IMG/VR virus record: IMGVR_UViG_3300023180_000304
Coordinates: 1-28,260 of that record
Reading direction: 5' to 3' (one strand)
Length of the DNA: 28,260 bases
Source of the DNA: a virus
The position numbers and the translations under genes are program-made. Each line of letters opens with the position of its first letter. Position 1 is the stretch's first letter. Shown here one piece after another: positions 1 to 6,500 of this stretch. The notes below the pieces were generated by a model that saw only the letters and a program-made list of their open reading frames with translations, had not been told where the DNA came from and did no database searches.

Positions 1-930
1 TGGGGAAGTTGGTGGAGAGTTGTGCGTCACCATTGAAGGTAACTGCCTGAGCAGATCTGTTTGGCAGAACTTCAAATCCAGTGCTCTTACCTTGGATTCT
101 GAAATAAGTGGCATCGGCACTAGCAACAATACCAGTTGCCAGACCAGTTACACCGTCAGTATCAAAGTAGGTAACAGTGTTACCGACTCCAACGTCTGTC
201 GTGAGACCAGTTGCTCTCAGTCTTGTCTTACCAGTAGAAGCAAAACCAACAGAACCAGACAGACCCTCAATACCAGTTGCGGCAAAGTAAGAGAAGCAGT
301 TCAGGAACTCAACTCTGGCACCGTTAGTGAAGGAAAGTGCTTTGCTGTTTGGAACGATGAAGGTACATTCGTTAAACAGGAATCCTGCTTCCAGAGAATC
401 ACTAGTTACCTCAGAACCATCAACATAAGCACCACCACCAGCAATATAGAATGATGGTGGGGAATCGGCTGTATTGTATCCGTATGGATCATCGGCAGTG
501 ATATTGCTACCAAAGTTCAGAACGGTTACCCTCTGAACATATGGGGATCTATTTGTGATAGCAATACCAGGAGCATACTTAAATGCGTATCCTTTGTTGT
601 TTGGAGTATCGAAGTATAGACCACCAACCGTCAGATCCTCAACAACGGTTCTGTCATTCATCAGGAAGCAGTCTTCCTGCTTTGTTGCCGTTGTTGGCAT
701 AATCTTCGTAGCACGAAGACCAGCACCCTTAACTGTCAGACCTCTAGGAACCGTCAGTGGGAAGGTTTCTTCGTAGACACCAGCACTAATATTCAGAACA
801 TCGTTTTCACCGATGTTGCTGATCTGTGTCAGTGCGTATCCAACGTTTCTCCATGGTCTCTCTGGTCTGTCACCTTCATTATCGTTGCTTCCATTTTCGG
901 AAACATAATAGGTGTTGCCAGGAGCAAACG
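1..930 (-). other. Beta-helix (DUF1565/pectate-lyase-like) region of the fibre protein, incomplete
   Basis: From about residue 608 the sequence changes from stalk repeats to NTYYVSENGSNDNEGDRPER, then GENDVLNISAGVYEETFPL and TVPRGLTVKGAGLR. This is the usual opening of right-handed parallel beta-helix proteins: Gly-x-Asp near the start, Ala-Gly-x-Tyr-x-Glu, then Gly-x-Gly. Later turns include VEDLTVGGLYFDT, VQRVTVLNFG and VEFLNCFSYFAATG. The region is open at the left edge. Confidence 0.7.
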
Positions 931-2749
931 ACGTGGAGATATTTGCTTCTTGAGGATTCTGCCAGATTAACTTGCCACCAGAGATCGTCAGGATGGAGTT
1001 GGCAGCACCTACATTGTTGTTACTATCATAGATGGCAGTATCAACTCTTACAATCTCACCAGTAAGGGTTGTAGCACTGACAATGCCACTTCTGAAGGTG
1101 ATTGCCGTTCCTACGGTCAGAGTGTCTGTAATCGTCGCATAGGTGCCAGTCAGAGACGTTACAAGACCCGTTGTGATCTTGGCATCAAGAGCATCAAGGT
1201 TCTCTACATCCAGAGTTGGAATTGTAGATACACCAGTAGTGATGAGGTTGGCAATTGTACCAACACCAGAAATGAACAGGTTACGTCCATTTACCTCATC
1301 ATATACAACATCTCCAGTGATGTTTAAGTTTCCATCAATGTAAACATCACTCTGGAATGTTGCTACACCGACTACAGTAGAGACACCAGTTACACTCAGA
1401 TTTTGAACTGTGGCAACACCAGCAGTTACTTCTACACCAAACTGATTAACCCTTAAAACATCATTATCATTATCATTACCAATAAGTACAGTTCTTCCAG
1501 AATCTGCTTCAATCTTAATATCATCACCACCAACGTTTACAATCTCACTAACATTAGATGAACTATTTTGTCTAATGACCAATCCTGTTGGAGTATCACC
1601 ACTATACCCCAACATGATCCTATCAAGATTTTGCATCTGGATTTCTCCAGACGAAAGAATCTTAGTTTGATTTCCACCAAAACTAGCAGTGCCAGTAAAT
1701 GTTGAAACGCCAGATACTTGAATGTCTGTTGCAGCAAGACCAGTGATGTTTGCCGAATATGCATCAAAAGTTTCAGTGTCAAGAGTGGTAATCGTACCAA
1801 GACCACTGTTAAAGTTGGCAATAGTACCAACACCACTAATACTAAGATTTCTACCTCTTACTTCATCATATACAATATCACCCCTAACATTTAGGTTACC
1901 GTCAACATATACGTCACTTTGGAAAGTGGCAATGCCAGCAAAGGTAGATGCACCAGATACCTGAATATCAGTAAAGATACCAGAACCAAGAGTAAGATTA
2001 GTAACTGCAAGATTAGTTACATCAACAGTGGTGATAGTAGCAGCAGTACCAACAATATCGGTGATAATACCAGCAGTGATCTTGGCATTAACGATATCAC
2101 CTTCTGTAGCATCAATCGTCGTGATGGTAGCAGCAGTACCAACAATGTCGGTGACTGCTAATCCAGTAATATTGACATCCTTAGCATCTAAGGTCTCGAT
2201 GTCTACAGTTGTAACTGTGGCATAGGTGCCGACTAAAGATGTTACGAGACCTGCAGCGATATAAGCATTAGGTACATTAAAAGTGACACCAACAGACAGT
2301 GCTTGATTTACAGTGGCAACACCTGTTACTACTACCTGTCTGGCAGTGAATTCATCAAAGGTAATGTCACCAGTTACATCTAAGTCACCTTCAATATATA
2401 CGTCATTCTTAAAAGTAGAAATACCAGAAACCGACAGTCCACTTCCTACTTGGATTCTGTCGATTAAAGAGTTAGAGTTTGCAGAAAGTACTTTTCTAGG
2501 TAACAGAACACCTTCCTGAGTCAAATCATCAGGAAGTCTCTCCATGTAGTATTGACCACCTACAGGATAAGGTAGTGTACTTACACCAGCAGCACTACCA
2601 ATGTAGAGTTTCCTGTAGGTGCCACCAACACCCAGATCATTAGTATCGTATACGTATACTAATTCACCGTCTGTTACACCTGTGCCTACTGGAGGTAAAT
2701 CAGGTAAACCAATGCCAAATGTTCTTTTTAACTTAATTTGAGATGGCAT
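1..2749 (-). CDS. Repeat-rich tail fibre / tailspike-like protein, N-terminal 916 codons (partial)
   Basis: From the ATG at 2747-2749, overlapping the previous TAA, the minus strand translates without a stop to the window edge. The head (MPSQIKLKRTFGIGLPDLPP, then TDGELVYVYDT, then RKLYIG) resembles the short attachment region at the start of many phage fibres. Residues about 100-540 are beta repeats with the order Gly-x-Ser-Thr, FQSDVY, DGNL, GD, YDEV, GRNL, SGVGTIAN. From about residue 608 comes a DUF1565/pectate-lyase-like parallel beta-helix start: YYVSENGSNDNEGD, then NISAGVYEETFPLTVPRGLT and VKGAGLRATKI, continuing as solenoid turns to the edge. A beta-helix after a repeat stalk is typical of receptor- or polysaccharide-binding tailspikes. 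The C-terminus lies outside the window, so enzymatic residues cannot be judged. Confidence 0.85.
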   Translation of the reverse strand, partial: MPSQIKLKRTFGIGLPDLPPVGTGVTDGELVYVYDTNDLGVGGTYRKLYIGSAAGVSTLPYPVGGQYYMERLPDDLTQEGVLLPRKVLSANSNSLIDRIQVGSGLSVSGISTFKNDVYIEGDLDVTGDITFDEFTARQVVVTGVATVNQALSVGVTFNVPNAYIAAGLVTSLVGTYATVTTVDIETLDAKDVNITGLAVTDIVGTAATITTIDATEGDIVNAKITAGIITDIVGTAATITTVDVTNLAVTNLTLGSGIFTDIQVSGASTFAGIATFQSDVYVDGNLNVRGDIVYDEVRGRNLSISGVGTIANFNSGLGTITTLDTETFDAYSANITGLAATDIQVSGVSTFTGTASFGGNQTKILSSGEIQMQNLDRIMLGYSGDTPTGLVIRQNSSSNVSEIVNVGGDDIKIEADSGRTVLIGNDNDNDVLRVNQFGVEVTAGVATVQNLSVTGVSTVVGVATFQSDVYIDGNLNITGDVVYDEVNGRNLFISGVGTIANLITTGVSTIPTLDVENLDALDAKITTGLVTSLTGTYATITDTLTVGTAITFRSGIVSATTLTGEIVRVDTAIYDSNNNVGAANSILTISGGKLIWQNPQEANISTSFAPGNTYYVSENGSNDNEGDRPERPWRNVGYALTQISNIGENDVLNISAGVYEETFPLTVPRGLTVKGAGLRATKIMPTTATKQEDCFLMNDRTVVEDLTVGGLYFDTPNNKGYAFKYAPGIAITNRSPYVQRVTVLNFGSNITADDPYGYNTADSPPSFYIAGGGAYVDGSEVTSDSLEAGFLFNECTFIVPNSKALSFTNGARVEFLNCFSYFAATGIEGLSGSVGFASTGKTRLRATGLTTDVGVGNTVTYFDTDGVTGLATGIVASADATYFRIQGKSTGFEVLPNRSAQAVTFNGDAQLSTNFP
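1130..1400 (-). repeat. Long fibre-stalk repeat, copy A
   Basis: This copy encodes GVSTVVGVATFQSDVYIDGN, then LNITGDVVYDEVNGRNLFIS, then GVGTIANLITTGVSTIPTLD and the following Asp-Ala-Leu-Asp-Ala-Lys-Ile-Thr unit. Its DNA around 1291-1335 is very similar to that around 1858-1902, an offset of 567 bases (189 codons). It is the copy closest to the beta-helix. Confidence 0.7.
1460..1477 (-). repeat. Short 6-bp tandem repeat (atcatt)x3 encoding Asn-Asp pairs
   Basis: Three copies of atcatt on the plus strand encode Asn-Asp-Asn-Asp-Asn-Asp in the fibre protein, within VLIGNDNDNDVLRV. The run is in frame, so loss or gain of a unit changes the protein by two residues. The acidic and amide side chains could bind calcium in a loop, but this is weak. 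Confidence 0.45.
1705..1970 (-). repeat. Long fibre-stalk repeat, copy B
   Basis: This copy encodes GASTFAGIATFQSDVYVDGN, then LNVRGDIVYDEVRGRNLSIS, then GVGTIANFNSGLGTITTLDT. It keeps nearly every position of copy A up to the Ile-Ala-Asn, then diverges, ending in another TDIQVSGVSTFTG unit. The segment between copies A and B holds a unit with QMQNLDRIMLGYSGD and an Asn-Asp run. Confidence 0.7.
2021..2243 (-). repeat. Three 90-bp tandem units (30 residues each) in the fibre stalk
   Basis: Segments starting at 2021, 2111 and 2201 line up at a 90-base period. The first two differ at about 5 of 44 compared bases around the shared plus-strand agcagcagtaccaacaat. The third is more diverged. Each encodes a version of TDIVGTAATITT or SLVGTYATVTT followed by Val/Ile-Asp. 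The constant 30-residue step suggests one coil turn or rung group of a fibrous stalk, expanded by unequal recombination. Confidence 0.65.
2300..2445 (-). repeat. Shorter, diverged fibre-stalk repeat, copy C
   Basis: This N-terminal copy encodes SGISTFKNDVYIEGDLDVTG, then DITFDEFTARQVVVTGVATV. It shares the Asp-Val-Tyr-x-x-Gly-x-Leu, Gly-Asp and Phe/Tyr-Asp-Glu positions with copies A and B, but Gly-Arg-Asn-Leu has become Ala-Arg-Gln-Val. It appears to be the oldest or least homogenised copy. Confidence 0.6.
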
Positions 2750-2970
2750 TAGTAAACACCCCCATCAACGTTTAACTCAAGCACTGTAGAAGAATTAATC
2801 CACTTACCACTAGAACTTTGATAAACTAAAATCTGACCATTAACTTTATCAGAAATGTCAGTATCGGAAAGTGTCTCTAAAGAACCACCTCCTCCTCCAC
2901 CACCAGTTGTCCCAGTAGTCAGTACCTTTACTGCTGGTTGTTGACCAACACGAACTTTTACTCTTGTCAT
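2749..2970 (-). CDS. Gly-rich minimal fibre-motif protein (73 aa)
   Basis: The product has three parts: a basic beta-type start (MTRVKVRVGQQPAVKVLTT), a seven-glycine linker, and a C-terminal unit LETLSDTDISDK, then VNGQILVYQSSSGKW, then INSSTVLELN. The last unit is the Leu-Ser-Asp-x-Asp, then Asn-Gly-x-x-Leu-x-Tyr, then Gly-Lys-Trp pattern repeated in many phage fibre proteins, here standing as a separate small protein. It starts at a TAATG overlap with the 112-aa gene and has a strong AGGAGGAG site. Its TAA overlaps the next ATG in the same way. A role as a fibre tip, cap or attachment peptide is inference. It is unlikely to be chance, because it fits exactly between two overlapping genes. 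Confidence 0.8.
   Translation of the reverse strand: MTRVKVRVGQQPAVKVLTTGTTGGGGGGGSLETLSDTDISDKVNGQILVYQSSSGKWINSSTVLELNVDGGVY
2884..2904 (-). repeat. Seven-codon GGN (poly-Gly) tract in the 73-aa gene
   Basis: Seven consecutive glycine codons (GGT GGT GGA GGA GGA GGT GGT on the coding strand) join the N-terminal strand region to the fibre-motif unit. The tract also contains GGAGGAGG, a close match to the anti-Shine-Dalgarno complement. No suitable ATG follows it within ribosome-binding range, so it is not an internal start. Such a tract may change length by slippage, altering linker length in steps of one glycine. Confidence 0.7.
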
Positions 2971-3308
2971 TACCTGGTTACTCCTCCTCTAACAAGAACT
3001 GTTCCTTCAACTGCTCTTGTTTTAGTTCCACCAGTTTCAATAACTAGATCATAAACATATCTTCCAGGTTTTAATGTCGAAGTCAAAGTGGATCCCATGG
3101 AAACACTGATAACTCCAGTGGTGGGATCACTTACAGTTGTTTGAAACGGTGTGCTAGTTGTGGCAAGAAAATGTTTTCTCAAAGCAGCGCTATGTGCATA
3201 CCCAGTCAAATCCAAAACACTGTCAGATGCAGCATCTGCCAACGTGAAAGATTGGTCAAAGGTTGCACCAACATTGATACTCAGATTTGATACGTATACG
3301 GCAGCCAT
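2970..3308 (-). CDS. Conserved beta-rich structural protein (112 aa)
   Basis: The product begins MAAVYVSNLSINVGATFDQS and alternates strands and turns through LDLTGYAHSAALRKHFL to TGVISVSMGSTLTSTLKPGR and YVYDLVIETGG, ending EGTVLVRGGVTR. This pattern (an Asp-Leu-Thr-Gly-Tyr strand, an Arg-Lys-His motif, then a Leu-x-Pro-Gly-Arg-Tyr-x-Tyr-Asp-Leu strand) recalls an Ig-like or BppU-N-like beta sandwich found in small tail-adaptor proteins and in cyanophage fibre regions. No signal peptide or membrane segment is visible. It follows a late promoter octamer, with a weak AGGG-type ribosome site. It is most likely a virion or fibre-accessory protein. The fold is probable; the function is unknown. 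Confidence 0.8.
   Translation of the reverse strand: MAAVYVSNLSINVGATFDQSFTLADAASDSVLDLTGYAHSAALRKHFLATTSTPFQTTVSDPTTGVISVSMGSTLTSTLKPGRYVYDLVIETGGTKTRAVEGTVLVRGGVTR
2981..2988 (-). promoter_or_regulatory. Strong Shine-Dalgarno site for the 73-aa gene
   Basis: The coding strand reads AGGAGGAG, ten bases before the ATG of the 73-residue gene. It is embedded in the last Arg-Gly-Gly-Val codons of the 112-aa gene. It is the best ribosome site in the window and confirms this start, even though the start overlaps the upstream stop (TAATG). Confidence 0.75.
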
Positions 3309-3331
3309 TTAACGAAAGCACCCTATACAGG

Positions 3332-3339
3332 TATTTATC
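3332..3339 (-). promoter_or_regulatory. T4-type late promoter (GATAAATA) for the 112-aa gene
   Basis: The plus strand tatttatc gives GATAAATA on the coding strand, overlapping the TAA stop of the coiled-coil gene (Arg codon AGA, then TAA). It lies about 24 bases before the next ATG. The octamer is the same as the one before gp25, and the overlap with an upstream stop codon is the same arrangement. It would drive the 112-aa, 73-aa and fibre genes. Confidence 0.65.
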
Positions 3340-3550
3340 TACCTAATAAGTCATGAACTAATTTTTTCAATTCTTCAATTTCCCCATGAAGATTGGAGAC
3401 TTCTCTTTCTAAATTTTGCTTTTCTTCTTCTTGTTTTTTTAAAGTATTTCTTTGACGGACATATTCTAGATATGCCCGTCTGTCAGTATTTACTATCGCA
3501 CCAGAACTTGGATCACGATAGAGGTTTTGATATCCCTCTACCTTTATCAT
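3335..3550 (-). CDS. Small coiled-coil virion-associated protein (71 aa)
   Basis: The product begins MIKVEGYQNLYRDPSSGAIV, with a short beta-type head that also holds NTDRRAYLEYVRQ. From about residue 33 it becomes a charged heptad stretch (KKQEEEKQNLEREVSNLHGE, then IEELKKLVHDLLGR), a coiled coil that probably forms dimers or trimers. Small proteins of this form recur in the structural regions of T4-like marine phages, but I know of no demonstrated function. The start overlaps the DUF4815 stop as ATGA and has no clear ribosome site, so it probably depends on coupling. It may act as an oligomerising clamp or chaperone for the neighbouring fibre proteins; that is inference. Its TAA is embedded in the next late promoter octamer. 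Confidence 0.85.
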   Translation of the reverse strand: MIKVEGYQNLYRDPSSGAIVNTDRRAYLEYVRQRNTLKKQEEEKQNLEREVSNLHGEIEELKKLVHDLLGR

Positions 3551-6500
3551 GCCAGTGCGATCGTTCTAATGTCCCTGAAAATGGGAACTTTAGACTGGTT
3601 AGTTGTTGTAGAAACAATCTTAATTGCATATCCAGTAAACTGCTCAAGATTATCGGCAGTAAATTGGTATTCAAGATATTCGTCAGTGTTCAAACTTGGT
3701 CTAACAATTGCATCTGGATGTCCAGTATTAGCAGCAATGTTAATTACCTCATCACCAAGTCCATCACCGTTAGTATCACGTAGATTTTCATATCCAGGGA
3801 ATAATTCATAAGTTTGATCAATTTCACTGGAGTCTGCTCTTACCAACTTATAGAGAACCCTAAAGTCGGATTCTGCTGGTCTGTTGACTGTAAGAAGAAC
3901 TCTCAATGATGTAGCTGGTTGCTGAAGATTAACTTGATTTGAGATATAAATCGCAGAATGGGGATCTGTATCATCCGAGTTAACTCTTCCATCAGTAACA
4001 TAATTTAGTCCTGGATTGTCAATTCTATTTGAATAAAGTTCAACGTTAGCAAGATCTAAGTTAATGTATGGGGAAAGATAGTTAGTTTCTGTATTTAATT
4101 GAACTCCCATCGTGAATGACTTACTACGTGGGAGATCAGTTGTTCTAGCATCTTCATTAACTTTAGAAGCAATGAGTCTTGGTGTTTCAAGTTGATTAAT
4201 TGTGTTAACACCGACTGCTTCAAAACCTTGATCCAGGAAGGATACCTCAGTTCCATTAATACTTGTTCCAGAAACGGTTCTAATGCTAGCAGAAGCATTA
4301 GTTTGATCACCAGGTGTTATGAGTTCAATGCTTGGTGCAATGTAGTTGAACTGAACATTTTGAGTTGCTTCAACAACATTTCCACCAACTAAAGAATTTG
4401 TATTGAAGGAAAGTTGTGGTTCCTGATTAGGTGTATCATCTGTGTCTCTATTTGATCTATCAATCTGAATGTAGTAACCATCAATGGTTCTATCAATAGA
4501 ACCCATATCGTGAGTCTTATTGATCCTTCTCAGAGAAACTCCATTCAATTCATACTTCAGTGCTTGATCACCAGATTGGTGAGCAATTGTGAGAGTATTA
4601 TCAACACCTCTTTCAAGAACACCAACTGTCCCTAAACCGACAGAATCATAAGCAATGATTTCGTCATTGATTACCAGATATCCAGTGTTAGCAGCACCAA
4701 CAGCAATTCCTTCAAATGTCAACAATCCAGTTGTGCTTCCCAGAGAAATAACTTCATCATCAACACCAAGATTAGCAGAAAGAACATTTACTGGTGTGTT
4801 GGGTTTAATCTTGGACAAAGTAACTTTGTTGTTATCAGCATACATTCCGTGGTTATAGTGGTCAACAAAGAACCAAGATCCGTCGTTTTCATCACCAGTC
4901 GTTACGTTGCTTGAAGTAACATCAACGTTTGCTGCTTTAATGTTTCCACTATTGTCATAGTATGACAAACCAGCACCTACGACCAATCCTTCACCTTGAA
5001 CATTAGTCAAATAGAGTGTATCAACACCCCAGAGACTGTTGATTGTGATTACGGCACCATCACCAAATCCACCGATATCGGCAGTGGTAAGACCAATTGT
5101 ATCACCCTTGACGTATCCAGATCCAGAGGAAGCAACAGAAACAGCAGTTACGTTACTGATACCAGATCCAACAGTTACGTTGAGTGTCAGACCACTTCCA
5201 TTGCTATTGATGTTGAATGTAGAAACTGGGTTAGAAGGTGTTCCATACCCACTTCCACCAGTAAATACTCCAACACCACCAGGAGCAACGGGACCACCTT
5301 GCTGATCAACAAATCCAAAATTATATTGTTTTGTGGCAGAAGTTACTTTTCTTCCAATAGAAAGTGTGCTAATTCCAGAGGCACCATTTGAATATGTCTC
5401 AATACCAACAGTCAATCTTCTGGGGTATGTTTCAATTGGATCCTCCCCAAGTCTTCTACTTCCAGAATTACTGATGTCAAGTTTTGGGTTATAGAAATAT
5501 GCAGTTCCAGAGTTTGATGTAAAATTAGCACGATACAACTTAAACGTCATATCTTCATATTGATTAGCAGTCCAAATAGACCCGTTCTGAGACAAGAACA
5601 AAGATCCCATTGAATACTGAGTTGCATAAACCACACCAGTAGCTGCAGGAAGATCACTAGAATTAACAGTTTTCTTGCCCATTTCGGCAACCCAAACTTC
5701 ATACTGATCTGTATCAGCAAGAAGAACTAAAGCATATTCTCTATTTGGTTCACAATAAATTGGAGATGGGAACTTAATATTAGTAGCAACAGAAGCATTA
5801 GGAGATGTCGTAATATCTTCTGGTTTTACTAAAACTCTTGCATATGGTGAAACTAGTTCTGTCGTTGGTGTACCAAGTGCCATGGTACGAAGTTGAACTT
5901 CACATGGAATGTTTCCAGGATCTTTATTAGCAAAGAATACATCAACAGAAGTAATAAATGCACCCTCTTTTTCCACAAGGAAAGACTGTGCAAGAGGATC
6001 ATAGAAACTGACTGATACAGACTGTCTTACGATAACTCTTCCATTGGCAGTGTAATTTGTAGTTGCGGAAGAAATTAACTTACTACCAGGCAGAGGTTCT
6101 GCATTAGTAGCACTAGTTGTCAGTTTATATTCTTTGGTTCCTGTGGTAATTCTGACAGTTGGAGCAGGTCTTGCTAATGGATTTCTAAGGAAGAAAGATC
6201 CAATGAGATCACCACCATTGTCTGCAATCAGTCTGAGATTAGACAGAGTTGCCTGAGCACCACTGTTAAGACCTCTGAATCTACAACCAGTTTCAACACG
6301 TCCGTAGTAAGCACCTTGAGCTTGTGCAGATAGTGCAAAAGTATCTACGTTTAATACTGTGGATGCAAGAGAATATTGAGTTGGAAGAGTGGTTGTATTA
6401 TCGTAAGGATTAATTGTATAAGAAACAGACGGTGTTGCAAATGCTCCTGATTTATGATCAGGTCTTGCAAGTCTGAATCTGATAATATCTACACCATCAA

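Noticed and set aside
20-454. Plus-strand open frame of 144 codons (also 9175-9624, 4996-5391, 15062-15502)
   Set aside because: These lie opposite long, clearly coding minus-strand genes. Their products are Ser/Thr/Asn/Cys-rich or low-complexity with no recognisable domain, as expected from the complement of Thr/Ser/Gly/Val-rich codons.
1537-1836. Minus-strand frame of 99 codons inside the fibre gene (also 13489-13788 and 14446-14709 in the giant gene)
   Set aside because: Leu-rich products in an alternative frame of genes with strong repeat structure. No ribosome site or family resemblance was seen; they are shadows of the real frames.
2021-2243. CRISPR-like array
   Set aside because: The regular 90-base spacing is made of in-frame coding repeats of 30 residues. 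The similarity runs through a coding stalk and there are no separate unique spacers.
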